Shown here piece after piece: positions 45,079 through 54,406 of a stretch of DNA of 64,000 nt (its first letter is position 1; every line of letters begins with the position of its first letter). A model generated the notes under the pieces. It saw only the letters and a program-made list of their open reading frames with translations, did no database searches and had not been told where the DNA came from. The stretch is from NCBI GenBank assembly GCA_002342805.1, contig DDQW01000074.1:178506-242505 (forward strand), in the 5' to 3' direction. Source of the stretch: Clostridiales bacterium UBA2432 (lineage in GTDB: Bacteria; Bacillota; Clostridia; Lachnospirales; Vallitaleaceae). The translations under genes were made by a program, and so were the position numbers.

Positions 45079-46311
45079 ATGGCAAAAAAGAAACTCATGA
45101 TTATTGGTGGCGGAATGGCAGGAATGGTTTCAGCAATTATTGCGGCAGAAGCTGGCGCTAAAGTCACACTTTTGGAACGTAATGATAAGATTGGAAAAAA
45201 ACTTCTGGTAACAGGTAATGGTCGATGCAATATTTCCAATCAATGTGTAGGACCGGAAAAATATCATTCCCGTACTGAAAATATTTTTGAAACGATATAT
45301 AGACAATTTGATTTAAGGAAAACTCGAGATTTCTTAACATCGATAGGTATTGATCTGGTTGAACTTGAGGATGGTAAATTATATCCCCAAAGCTTGCAAG
45401 CGGTAAGTGTGGTCAAGGCATTGCTATATCGCGCTGAAGAAGTTGGTGTCGAGATACACTATCATCAACGTGTCCTAGACATTGAATACACCAATAAATT
45501 TCGAATTTATGGTGATGAGCAGACCTTTTATGGGGATTATCTGATTGTTGCTACCGGTGGTAAAAGTTATGCCGATTCCGGTTCAAGCGGAGATGGGTAT
45601 GAGATTGCTAAGCGATTTGGTCATCACATTATTGAACCCATGCCTTCGATTGTCCAATTGGTCACGGATAATCCATATAGTAAAAGTCTAAAAGGATTAA
45701 AAATCAATGCAAAAACGCAACTCATAAATAGAGATACACAGGCGCTTCTTCGTGAAGAAAGCGGTGAGGTCTTATTTACAGAGTATGGTTTATCCGGGCC
45801 GACTATTTTGCAACTATCAACCCTAGTGGCTCCTTTACTGAAAGAAAAAATAGGACTAACTGTTGCTATAGATTTTTTTCCGGAAGATTCGATTGACGAT
45901 ATTGATGCACGATTGATGACACGTTTTCATCAGTTTCCGTCACGTCTTGCTGAACAGGTATTTAATGGGTACATCAATCAACGGCTAATCATACCCTTAT
46001 TCAAATATGCCCAAGTCGATCACATGAAGCAAGCCGGTAATTTGACCAAAGAAGATCGAAATAGATTAGTCGCTGCACTTAAAAATTATCACCACAAGGT
46101 TGAAGATACCTATCTTTGGAATCAAGCACAAGTGACAAAAGGGGGCGTTAGCTGCCTTGAAATCGATTCAACAAGTTTAGAGTCAAAACTTCAAGAAAAT
46201 CTGTATTTTATTGGGGAAGTTCTTGACATCGATGGTGATTGTGGTGGATATAATTTGCAATGGGCAATCTCTAGTGGTGCCCTTGTCAGTCAACATATAA
46301 CGAATGCATAA
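45079..46311 (+). CDS. HI0933-family NAD(P)/FAD-dependent oxidoreductase
   Basis: A 410-residue flavoprotein of the HI0933/YtfP-type family: MIIGGGMAGMVSAIIAAEAG binds FAD at the N-terminus, KKLLVTGNGRCNISN is diagnostic of the family, and GDCGGYNLQWAISSG closes the FAD site. Function unknown. AGGAGAAG ribosome binding site. Followed by a second unrelated flavoprotein with a short gap. Confidence 0.92.
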   Translation: MAKKKLMIIGGGMAGMVSAIIAAEAGAKVTLLERNDKIGKKLLVTGNGRCNISNQCVGPEKYHSRTENIFETIYRQFDLRKTRDFLTSIGIDLVELEDGKLYPQSLQAVSVVKALLYRAEEVGVEIHYHQRVLDIEYTNKFRIYGDEQTFYGDYLIVATGGKSYADSGSSGDGYEIAKRFGHHIIEPMPSIVQLVTDNPYSKSLKGLKINAKTQLINRDTQALLREESGEVLFTEYGLSGPTILQLSTLVAPLLKEKIGLTVAIDFFPEDSIDDIDARLMTRFHQFPSRLAEQVFNGYINQRLIIPLFKYAQVDHMKQAGNLTKEDRNRLVAALKNYHHKVEDTYLWNQAQVTKGGVSCLEIDSTSLESKLQENLYFIGEVLDIDGDCGGYNLQWAISSGALVSQHITNA

Positions 46312-46324
46312 AGAAGGGAACAGT

Positions 46325-47977
46325 ATGTTATTTAAAGTAGCGAATATAATTTTAGATATTCAGCCCCAAAAGGGCAGCCTGCATTCAGAGGCAGAATTAA
46401 CCAGGGCATTATCAAAAAAACTACGCATAGGGCCTCAGTACATTCATGGGCTAAAAATTGATAAGTATTCAATTGACGCCCGAAAGAAACCAAAATTAAA
46501 AGGCGTCTATACCGTCATTGCAGATATTACACAAGCCATCGATACAAATACTTTAAAAAAAGCAAATGCAAGCATTCATACTCCAAAAGTCTATCAATTC
46601 CCAAACCGAAACGAGCCTTTTTCCAAGCGCCCGCTTATTATTGGTTCAGGACCTGCAGGATTGTTTGCAGCCTATGTTCTTGCCATGAATGGTCATCGCC
46701 CCATTGTTATTGAGCAAGGCGATGAGGCCTCTATTCGACGACAAAAAATACAAGATTTTTTCAAAACAGGTCAATTTGATTCTTATAGCAATATTCAATT
46801 TGGCGAAGGTGGTGCAGGAACTTTTTCTGATGGGAAATTAAATACAGGAGTTAAAGATAAATTTTTACGAAAACAATTTATTCTAGAAACCTTTGTTGAA
46901 CATGGGGCGGACCCGTCAATCCTTTATATGAATAAGCCTCATGTTGGCACCGATTACTTAATTAAAATTGTTGAAAATATGCGGAAAACAATTATTCAGG
47001 CCGGTGGAAGTTATTATTTTAATACTTTTTTTGAAAAACCAATCATTCAAGAGGGTAAAATCATTGGTGCAAAATGTCTTGATTTAAATAACGAAAATGC
47101 TAAAATAGATATTGAGTGTGATCACTTGATACTTGCGATTGGTCATAGTTCTAGACATACCTTTGAAAGTTTATATAATTCAGAGGTGCATATGGAGGCA
47201 AAAGCGTTTGCTATGGGCCTTCGAATTGAACATCCACAGGAATGGATAAACGCTGCTCAGTATGGTTTTGAGAATCTTGAGTATGATTTTCCATCCGCGG
47301 ATTATAAGTTGACCTATCAGGCGTCTAACGGTCGAGGGGTGTATTCCTTTTGTATGTGCCCAGGTGGATATGTGGTTAACGGTGCATCGGAAGAAGGTCG
47401 GGTTGTATGTAATGGGATGAGCTTATTTGCAAGAAATTCTAAAAATGCAAATAGTGCAATCATTGCCACGGTTACACCGGAAGATTTTGGAAATTCATCT
47501 CCTTTGGCCGGTATTGATTTTCAGAGAAAATGGGAAGAGATGGCATATAAAATTGCAGGAAGTGATTATAGTTTACCGACACAAGATTATGTAAACTTTA
47601 GAAAAGATGTTACAAGTAGCTCTGTGAAGGAATCCATCTCTGATAAAGCATTTTTTCAAAGGGACATCATAGAAAGTACCTGTCAAAATCCGCTCACTGA
47701 TTCGCCCTTGAAGGCATGCCTTCCAAAGGCAATAGCAGAAGCCCTCGTGGAAGGTATTGACTATTTTGGAGGAATTATTGAAGGATTCAATCATCCAAAA
47801 GCCAGACTTATCGGTGTTGAGACGCGAACATCGTCTCCTGTTCGAATCCTTCGTAATGAACAAGGAATGAGTAACATTGCTGGATTATATCCATCAGGTG
47901 AAGGTGCTGGCTATGCCGGAGGAATCATGTCAGCAGCTATTGATGGAATCAAGACAGCAGAAAATATAGTACAGTGA
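46325..47977 (+). CDS. FAD-dependent oxidoreductase (COG2509 type)
   Basis: A 550-residue protein with an N-terminal ~100-residue extra domain (LKIDKYSIDARKKPKL) before the FAD fold LIIGSGPAGLFAAYVLAMNG near residue 106; YSNIQFGEGGAGTFSDGKLN and YPSGEGAGYAGGIMSAAIDG are family signatures. Such proteins are annotated as uncharacterised FAD-dependent dehydrogenases. ATG 46325 follows AAGGGAA; a frame from 46304 would overlap the previous gene. Confidence 0.92.
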   Translation: MLFKVANIILDIQPQKGSLHSEAELTRALSKKLRIGPQYIHGLKIDKYSIDARKKPKLKGVYTVIADITQAIDTNTLKKANASIHTPKVYQFPNRNEPFSKRPLIIGSGPAGLFAAYVLAMNGHRPIVIEQGDEASIRRQKIQDFFKTGQFDSYSNIQFGEGGAGTFSDGKLNTGVKDKFLRKQFILETFVEHGADPSILYMNKPHVGTDYLIKIVENMRKTIIQAGGSYYFNTFFEKPIIQEGKIIGAKCLDLNNENAKIDIECDHLILAIGHSSRHTFESLYNSEVHMEAKAFAMGLRIEHPQEWINAAQYGFENLEYDFPSADYKLTYQASNGRGVYSFCMCPGGYVVNGASEEGRVVCNGMSLFARNSKNANSAIIATVTPEDFGNSSPLAGIDFQRKWEEMAYKIAGSDYSLPTQDYVNFRKDVTSSSVKESISDKAFFQRDIIESTCQNPLTDSPLKACLPKAIAEALVEGIDYFGGIIEGFNHPKARLIGVETRTSSPVRILRNEQGMSNIAGLYPSGEGAGYAGGIMSAAIDGIKTAENIVQ

Positions 47978-48010
47978 TTATAATAGTTTTTTAATTAAGG
48001 GGGGAACGTT

Positions 48011-49429
48011 ATGAGTTCATTAAATTTACTCAAGAAGTATTATGTAAAAATCCCATTAAAAATGACGAATATTATAGGCTATACTTTAAACATCATACCG
48101 GCAAACAAGCGGTTTGGAAAGGTTTATGAACATCAATTTCGACAATTAGAATTGGAACAATATGCTCCATCAGAAGTTCAAGCTAAACAAACGGATGAAA
48201 AATTTTTAGCACTTGTTCGTCATGCCTATAATCACGTTCCCTACTATCGTGACTTATTCGATCAACATCAAATTCGTGTGGATACCTTTACCGGAATCAA
48301 AGATATTGAGCAGATACCGTTCTTAACACGTGAACAACTTCGACAATGTAAGGAAGAACTTATTGCAGACGATGTGGAACGCAATAAACTGATTTATAAA
48401 ACAACATCCGGAACAACAGGCAATCAGGTGGGATTTTATTTAGATGAAGATACTGTCATGAAGGAATGGGCTTATGTTAATCATTTATGGGGGCGAATCG
48501 GATATAAACCGGACAGCTCAAGACTCGTTTTTCGTGGTTCAGTCTTTCGAGCACTTGCTAAAAAAAAGAAAAGTTGGCAGTATGATGCATTACGTAAAGA
48601 ACTAAGTTGTAATATTTTCGATATGAGCGTGAAAAATTTACACGAGTATTGTGGGGCTATCAAACGATATAAGCCGGATTATATTCATGGCTACATGTCA
48701 GCTATCGTTGTCATGGCAAAATATATAGAGCATAGTCATGTAGATTTGAAGCATCAATTTAAAGGAATACTTGCAATCAGTGAGAATGTGATTGAATCAC
48801 AACGCGATTATGTTGAGAAAATTTTTAATTGTCGCTTATATTCATTTTATGGACACTCAGAGCGTCTAGTAATTGCTGGAGAATGCGAATATAGTTATGA
48901 ATATCATGTTGAGCCAAGTTATGGTTATATCGAAATTATTGATGAAGAAGGGCAGGTCATTCATGATGATCAAATTGGTGAAATTGTTGCGACAGGTTTT
49001 TGTAACCAAGGGATGCCACTAATACGCTATCGAACGGGAGATATGGCAAGTTGGTCAACAAAACAAACCTGCTCATGTGGACGGAATCACTTGAGGATTA
49101 AAGATGTTTATGGACGTTGCCGTCGGGATGTACTTGTCAATCGAGAAAATACATTTGTCTCTTTAATTTCGTTAAATACACACTCTGATGTCTTTGATAA
49201 AGTTACACGCTATCAATATTATCAGGATGTCGTTGGAGAAGTTGTATTGAAACTTATGGTTGACACTCCTTTATCAGAGAAAGAAGAGACTGCTATTTTA
49301 AAACAATTGAATGAAAAAACACAAGATAAAATAACGTATACAATTAAATATGTAGACGATCTTCCGGTTAAAGCAAATGGAAAATATTCCACAATAGATC
49401 AACAATTGGATTTAGATTCATTTTGTTAA
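48011..49429 (+). CDS. Phenylacetate-CoA ligase/CapK-family adenylate-forming enzyme, copy 1
   Basis: A 472-residue member of the PaaK/CapK branch of adenylate-forming enzymes. The ATP-binding loop is YKTTSGTTGNQVGFYLDED (residues ~135-153), followed by RYRTGDMASW, the CSCGRNHLRIKDVYGR cysteine-rich stretch and a C-terminal VKANGKY with the probable catalytic lysine. Such proteins activate carboxylates, in capsule or surface polymer clusters often to attach acyl groups; the substrate here is unknown. AAGGGGGG precedes ATG 48011. The C-terminal half shows GRCRRDVLV where canonical PaaK has a GR-x-DD motif. Confidence 0.85.
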   Translation: MSSLNLLKKYYVKIPLKMTNIIGYTLNIIPANKRFGKVYEHQFRQLELEQYAPSEVQAKQTDEKFLALVRHAYNHVPYYRDLFDQHQIRVDTFTGIKDIEQIPFLTREQLRQCKEELIADDVERNKLIYKTTSGTTGNQVGFYLDEDTVMKEWAYVNHLWGRIGYKPDSSRLVFRGSVFRALAKKKKSWQYDALRKELSCNIFDMSVKNLHEYCGAIKRYKPDYIHGYMSAIVVMAKYIEHSHVDLKHQFKGILAISENVIESQRDYVEKIFNCRLYSFYGHSERLVIAGECEYSYEYHVEPSYGYIEIIDEEGQVIHDDQIGEIVATGFCNQGMPLIRYRTGDMASWSTKQTCSCGRNHLRIKDVYGRCRRDVLVNRENTFVSLISLNTHSDVFDKVTRYQYYQDVVGEVVLKLMVDTPLSEKEETAILKQLNEKTQDKITYTIKYVDDLPVKANGKYSTIDQQLDLDSFC

Positions 49430-49448
49430 AGAAAAAGGGTGAGAGACA

Positions 49449-50876
49449 ATGCGTTTATTTAATTTACTTAAGAAGTATTATGTAAAAATACCATTAAAAA
49501 TAACCAATATTCTAGGTTATGCCTCAAACATTATACCGGCAAAAAAACGGTTCGGTAAAGTTTATGAACATCAATTAAATCAGCTAGATAAGGAACAATA
49601 TGCCTCTTCAGAAGTTCAAGCAAAGCGGACCGATGAACGTTTTTTAGCACTTGTTCGCCATGCCTATGACCATGTTCCCTACTATCGCGAGTTGTTTGAC
49701 CAACATCAGATTAAGGTAGATACATTTACAAGCATTAAGGACATACAAAAAATTCCGTTCTTAACACGTCAACAATTGACGAATAATCGGGAACAACTCG
49801 TTGCAGAAAATATAGACCGAAATCAGTTGATTTATAAAACAACGTCCGGAACAACAGGTAACCCGGTTGGCTTTTACTTAGATGAAGATACCGTCATGAA
49901 AGAGTGGGCATATATTAATCATCTATGGTCTCGAATCGGATATAAACCGGACAGTTCAAGACTTGTTTTTCGAGGCGCAGTTTTTCGTGAACAGGCCAGA
50001 AAAGGTAAAAATTGGCAATATGATGCTCTTCGCAAAGAATTAAGTTGCAATATTTTTGATATGAATGCGAAAAATCTCAAGGACTATTGTCGTGCCATTG
50101 AACGTTATAAACCGGACTATATTCATGGTTACATGTCAGCGATTGTTATTTTAGCCAAATATATAGCACATAATGACTTAAAACTTAAACATCACTTTAA
50201 AGGAATTCTTGCTATTAGTGAAAATGTTATTGACGCACAACGCAAATATGTTGAGAAGATTTTCGGATGCCGTGTCTATTCTTTTTATGGCCATTCAGAA
50301 CGCTTGGTCATTGCCGGGGAATGTGAAAAAAGTCATGAATATCATATTGAGCCAAGTTATGGGTATATCGAGATTGTTGATGAAGACGGGCAGGTGATAG
50401 ACGATGACCAAATTGGTGAAATCGTTGCAACAGGATTTTGCAATCAAGGGATGCCACTAATACGCTATCGCACGGGGGATATGGCCAGCTGGTCAACAAA
50501 AGCCTCCTGTTCTTGTGGTCGGAATCATTTACGGATTCAAAGCGTTTATGGACGCTGGCGTCAAGATGTATTGGTGAATCAAGAGCATTCATTTGTCTCA
50601 TTAACGTCTTTGAATATGCATTCAAATGTTTTTGATCAAGTGGTACGTTATCAATACTGTCAAGATACGGTTGGTGAAGTTACATTAAAGCTTATGGTAA
50701 ATCGGCCCCTAACGTCAGATGAAGAAGCAGAAATTCTAAGGCAGTTGAATCAAAAAACACAAGAAAAAATCGCCTACACGATTGAATATGTAGACGATCT
50801 TCCTATTAAAGCAAATGGAAAATATTCCATGATTGATCAACAACTGGATTTAGATTCATTCTTTGAGACCGTATAG
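49449..50876 (+). CDS. Phenylacetate-CoA ligase/CapK-family adenylate-forming enzyme, copy 2
   Basis: A 475-residue paralogue of the upstream gene, starting 19 bases after its stop. It has the same loop YKTTSGTTGNPVGFYLDED, RYRTGDMASW, CSCGRNHLRIQSVYGR and IKANGKY, so both copies appear catalytically complete. Differences concentrate in the middle loops after the ATP-binding loop and in the C-terminus (GRWRQDVLV here against GRCRRDVLV upstream), as expected when the copies diverge in substrate. Its last 21 bases overlap the end of the convergent M32 gene. Confidence 0.85.
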   Translation: MRLFNLLKKYYVKIPLKITNILGYASNIIPAKKRFGKVYEHQLNQLDKEQYASSEVQAKRTDERFLALVRHAYDHVPYYRELFDQHQIKVDTFTSIKDIQKIPFLTRQQLTNNREQLVAENIDRNQLIYKTTSGTTGNPVGFYLDEDTVMKEWAYINHLWSRIGYKPDSSRLVFRGAVFREQARKGKNWQYDALRKELSCNIFDMNAKNLKDYCRAIERYKPDYIHGYMSAIVILAKYIAHNDLKLKHHFKGILAISENVIDAQRKYVEKIFGCRVYSFYGHSERLVIAGECEKSHEYHIEPSYGYIEIVDEDGQVIDDDQIGEIVATGFCNQGMPLIRYRTGDMASWSTKASCSCGRNHLRIQSVYGRWRQDVLVNQEHSFVSLTSLNMHSNVFDQVVRYQYCQDTVGEVTLKLMVNRPLTSDEEAEILRQLNQKTQEKIAYTIEYVDDLPIKANGKYSMIDQQLDLDSFFETV

Positions 50877-52367
50877 TAAAGAATATTTTTTTACAAGATA
50901 ATCGGTAAAGTACTTTGGATTAAAGGCTTCGCCTGTTGCTCTTTGAATGATTTCAGATGGTGTGATGGTTGAACCGTATTGATGAATATGATGAGCTAAC
51001 CAATCAAGAAGCGTTTTCATATCTCCGTGTTTTAAGCACTCATCAACTGAAAGCTCTTTTTCCATGGCATGCTCAAACTGTGCTGCGTAAGCGCTACCTA
51101 GGGCATAGGATGGGAAATAGCCCATCAAGCCTTCGGACCAATGAACATCTTGTAAGATACCTTCAGCTTCTGTGGTGGGGCGAACACCCACGTATTGTTC
51201 ATATTTATCGGCCCATAATTTAGGAAGTTCTTGAATGTCAACATCTTCTTCCATAAGCATTTTCTCTAGCTCGTAACGAACCATAATATGGAGAGGATAA
51301 GTAACTTCATCTGCGTCAATACGTATGAGGGAGGGTTCTACTTTATTGGTTGCTCGTATAAAATCTTGAATAGAAATATCCTTAAGTTCATTAGGAAAAA
51401 GTTCTTTGAGTTTGGGCATATGTGCTTGCCAAAAGGCAGGATTTCGTCCAAAATTGTTTTCATAAAGGCGAGATTGTGATTCATGAATTCCCATAGAAAC
51501 GCCTGTTGCTAAACAGCTAAATCCAATGCTTTTAGAAATATTTTGTTCATATAATCCATGCCCGGTTTCATGAATGGTAGAAAAAATAGGGTTTATAAGG
51601 TCGTTTTCATGAAAGTGAGTCGTGATTCGTACATCGTCCGGACTCATGTTTTGGGTAAAAGGGTGTTCACTTTCTGACAAACTGCCGCCGTCCATTCGAA
51701 ATCCCAAGCTTTCCATGATATATAATGAAAAAGCTTCTTGTTCATCGATCGAGAAGGTGTTTGATAAAAAGGAGGTGTTGGGCTTAGGCTTTTCTTGGAT
51801 TCTTTGAACTAAAGGAACAATAGAAGCCTTAAGCTCTTCAAAAAAACCATCAAGCATATCTACCGTTACACCGGGTTCATAGTCATTCAGTAAGGTGTTA
51901 TAAGGATGTCCTTCATAACCACGGTGGTCTATAAACCGTTTTGTGGTGTCAATAACTTTTTTTAAATAGGGAGCAAAAATTGAAAAATCATTTGCATTTT
52001 TTGCTTCTTCCCAAGCGTTTGAGGATTCTACGAGTAAGGATTGGTAATCAGCATATTCTTTTACAGGAATGGGGCTGATTTTTTCATATTCTCGTCGAAA
52101 GTAATTATATTTTGCTTTCGACAAATCATCAAGTTCATTATATACGTCTGAAAGTTCCTTGAGTAATCGATCCACCCTAGGATTGATTAGCGTATTAAAA
52201 TAAAGTGTTGAAACAAAGCTAATCACTTCAGAACGTGCTGAAACTCCATCTTTTGAAGCTGTAGTCATTGAATCAAATCCCAGTAATGATTCTGTGTAAG
52301 TAATGGCGGCCATATCATGATCTAAATCATTTAAATCTTCAAGCAGTTTTTTTATCCTGTCATTCAT
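50856..52367 (-). CDS. M32-family metallocarboxypeptidase (carboxypeptidase Taq type)
   Basis: A 503-residue zinc carboxypeptidase, the usual length of the family. The HExxH site is HETGH at residues 266-270, and GIHESQSRLYEN (E296) gives the third zinc ligand and conserved family motif. These enzymes remove C-terminal residues from peptides in the cytoplasm. An AAAGGTAAAC site precedes the ATG. Its 3' end overlaps the convergent copy-2 ligase gene by 21 bases, so antisense interference is possible. Confidence 0.94.
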   Translation of the reverse strand: MNDRIKKLLEDLNDLDHDMAAITYTESLLGFDSMTTASKDGVSARSEVISFVSTLYFNTLINPRVDRLLKELSDVYNELDDLSKAKYNYFRREYEKISPIPVKEYADYQSLLVESSNAWEEAKNANDFSIFAPYLKKVIDTTKRFIDHRGYEGHPYNTLLNDYEPGVTVDMLDGFFEELKASIVPLVQRIQEKPKPNTSFLSNTFSIDEQEAFSLYIMESLGFRMDGGSLSESEHPFTQNMSPDDVRITTHFHENDLINPIFSTIHETGHGLYEQNISKSIGFSCLATGVSMGIHESQSRLYENNFGRNPAFWQAHMPKLKELFPNELKDISIQDFIRATNKVEPSLIRIDADEVTYPLHIMVRYELEKMLMEEDVDIQELPKLWADKYEQYVGVRPTTEAEGILQDVHWSEGLMGYFPSYALGSAYAAQFEHAMEKELSVDECLKHGDMKTLLDWLAHHIHQYGSTITPSEIIQRATGEAFNPKYFTDYLVKKYSLLYGLKE

Positions 52368-52400
52368 TATAGTTTACCTTTCTTTCAATGTAATAGGATT

Positions 52401-52428
52401 ATTTTATCAGATAATAAGAAGAAGTCAA
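52401..52428 (-). promoter_or_regulatory. Sigma-A promoter for the M32 carboxypeptidase gene
   Basis: On the minus strand TTGACT (52423-52428), 16-base spacer, TAAAAT (52401-52406). Confidence 0.65.
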
Positions 52429-52505
52429 AGAAAAAAAGGAACAATTTTTTATATTATTTCGTCATAAAAGTGTAACATAAATCTATTTAGGATTATTCTA
52501 GATAG

Positions 52506-52514
52506 TGGTATAAT
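52506..52514 (+). promoter_or_regulatory. Extended -10 promoter for the DUF4349 lipoprotein gene
   Basis: TGG directly before a perfect TATAAT (52509-52514), 20 bases before the start. The -35 is weak (TTTAGG). The 167-base gap to the M32 gene holds both promoters and nothing else I recognise. Confidence 0.6.
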
Positions 52515-52534
52515 AGAGAAAAAAGGGAGGAATT

Positions 52535-53518
52535 ATGATGAAAGGTCCTATGAAAAAAAGTCTTGTTGCCTTATTGCTTACCATGTTGATTGTAAGTCTA
52601 ATGGGATGTTCTTCAGGCAAAAGCAGTGATAGTGCCATGTCTGAATCAGTCACAACGACGGATACAGCATCAAGTGGAGAAGCCGCAGCGGATATGGATA
52701 TGGCTGAACAAACGATGGATGGTGGTGAAGACGAGAATTATGGTGTCAACGGTTCAAGTAACGTTCCGGTCGGAATGAACCTTGATGATTCAAGGAAGTA
52801 TATCTTAACCTATAATTATGATATGGAAACCTTGACATTTGATGAGACACAAAACCGTTTAAATCAGCTCATTAATATGCATAATGGATATTATGAGTCG
52901 ACGCAAGTGTCCGGACGCAATATTACAGCCCAATATCCCCAACGACGTCATGGAAGTTTTACAATACGGATTCCTAAAGAAGAAATTGTGAGTTTTCTTG
53001 AAGGATTAAAGACGATTGGCGGGAATATATTAGAAGAGGCAAGTAATCAAGATGACGTTACAAATCAGTATTATGATTTAGATGCACGTATTAAAACCTT
53101 AGAAGTTCAAGAAGAACGTTTAATTAGTATTTTAGAAACGGCAGATGAGTTGGAATACATCATTGAATTGGAACGGGAATTATCCGATGTTCGTTATGAA
53201 ATCGAGAGAAACATGTCAACATTTAGAAACTTAGAAAATCGAATCAGTTATACAACCGTACATTTGAATTTACAAGAAGTCATTGAAGAGACGGTCATTG
53301 AAGAAGAACCAACATCATTTTTAGAAAAAATGACCTATGGTTTCAGACAAAGTGTTAAAGGCGTAGCTAACTTTTTTGAAGCGGTCGCATTATTCTTTAT
53401 TACACAAAGTCCGATTCTACTTGTCATATTTATCTTTGGCTTTATCGGCTACAAAATTATTCGATGGATTATCAAAAAAATATTTGCATCAGATTCCAAA
53501 AAAAATGAGAATGAATAA
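52535..53518 (+). CDS. DUF4349 lipoprotein
   Basis: A 327-residue lipoprotein with lipobox LMGC (C25 counted from the first ATG; a second start at 52550 is also possible). An acidic serine-rich stretch follows, then the DUF4349 domain with a predicted coiled coil around residues 180-240 (LDARIKTLEVQEERLISILE...) and a C-terminal membrane helix near 286-308, so both ends are tied to the membrane. Function unknown. Confidence 0.85.
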   Translation: MMKGPMKKSLVALLLTMLIVSLMGCSSGKSSDSAMSESVTTTDTASSGEAAADMDMAEQTMDGGEDENYGVNGSSNVPVGMNLDDSRKYILTYNYDMETLTFDETQNRLNQLINMHNGYYESTQVSGRNITAQYPQRRHGSFTIRIPKEEIVSFLEGLKTIGGNILEEASNQDDVTNQYYDLDARIKTLEVQEERLISILETADELEYIIELERELSDVRYEIERNMSTFRNLENRISYTTVHLNLQEVIEETVIEEEPTSFLEKMTYGFRQSVKGVANFFEAVALFFITQSPILLVIFIFGFIGYKIIRWIIKKIFASDSKKNENE

Positions 53519-53538
53519 TATGCATAGAAGGATGGATT

Positions 53539-54342
53539 ATGGAACATAGAATACACTTAAATGAAGCAAAAAGAATTGTTGTCAAAGTTGGTTCATCTTC
53601 GTTGACCCATGAGACAACAGGACACATTAATTTAAGACGGGTTGAACATTTTGTTCGACAAATTTCAGATTTAAAAAATTCAGGAAAAGAAGTTATTGTT
53701 GTGAGTTCAGGAGCTCAAGCGGTAGGAATAAGTGCCATACATTTAGAAGAAAGGCCGACGACATTGCCGGAAAAACAGGCGATTGCTGCTATTGGTCAAG
53801 CATCTCTTATGATGTTATATCAAAAATTGTTTCATGAATATAATCACTTAGTAGGACAAGTGCTTTTGACTAAAGATATTCTGGATGATGATGAACGTTA
53901 TCGAAATGCAAAAAACACAATGGAAGCACTATTAAAACTCGGTGTTATACCGATTGTTAATGAAAACGATACGGTAGCCACGGATGAGATTGAGTTTGGA
54001 GATAATGATCGATTATCAGCAATGGTTGCTGTTCTAGCCAATGCAGATCTATTGATTTTATTATCGGATATTGACGGATTATATGACAAAGACCCCAAAT
54101 CTTTTGCCGATGCAAAGATTGTTGAGGTCGTTCATGAGGTTGATGATTTTATTTATGAAATGGCCGGTGTATCAAAATCAAAACTAGGTACCGGCGGAAT
54201 GCTTACAAAGCTTATGGCCGCTGAGATGGTCAATAATGCATCCATTGATATGATTATCGCAAATTCAAAAACACCATATATTCTGCAAAAAATACAAGAT
54301 GGTGATGTCATCGGTACAATTTTTAAAGCAAAGGAAATGTAA
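53539..54342 (+). CDS. proB: Glutamate 5-kinase, short form without PUA domain
   Basis: Phosphorylates glutamate in proline synthesis. The 267-residue protein has the amino-acid-kinase signatures VVKVGSSSLTHE, VVSSGAQAVGI and PIVNENDTVATDEIEFGDND. It ends after the kinase fold; the ~100-residue PUA domain of E. coli ProB is missing, as in several Firmicutes. proA is not adjacent, so it must lie elsewhere or proline is imported. Confidence 0.93.
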   Translation: MEHRIHLNEAKRIVVKVGSSSLTHETTGHINLRRVEHFVRQISDLKNSGKEVIVVSSGAQAVGISAIHLEERPTTLPEKQAIAAIGQASLMMLYQKLFHEYNHLVGQVLLTKDILDDDERYRNAKNTMEALLKLGVIPIVNENDTVATDEIEFGDNDRLSAMVAVLANADLLILLSDIDGLYDKDPKSFADAKIVEVVHEVDDFIYEMAGVSKSKLGTGGMLTKLMAAEMVNNASIDMIIANSKTPYILQKIQDGDVIGTIFKAKEM

Positions 54343-54368
54343 ATCACATTTTAATCCCCTTCATTTGA

Positions 54369-54377
54369 TGGTATAAT
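54369..54377 (+). promoter_or_regulatory. Extended -10 promoter for the acyltransferase gene
   Basis: TGG directly before a perfect TATAAT (54372-54377), 29 bases before the start codon. Confidence 0.55.
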
Positions 54378-54406
54378 ATATATACTAATTAAATGGAGGG
54401 GTTTTT

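Larger units (their letters stand above)
48011..50876 (+). repeat. Tandem duplication of an adenylate-forming enzyme gene
   Basis: Two genes of 472 and 475 codons lie head to tail with starts 1438 bases apart, and align without large gaps. By eye 75-80 percent of residues are identical, with stretches unchanged over tens of residues, and DNA is clearly similar too. Confidence 0.92.

Noticed and set aside
47979..47984. TATAAT before the first ligase copy as its promoter
   Set aside because: No -35 at the right spacing and no correctly spaced TG extension; left open, but not strong enough for a feature.
48011..50876. Tandem repeat interpreted as an assembly artefact
   Set aside because: The two copies differ at many codons throughout, so they are true diverged paralogues.
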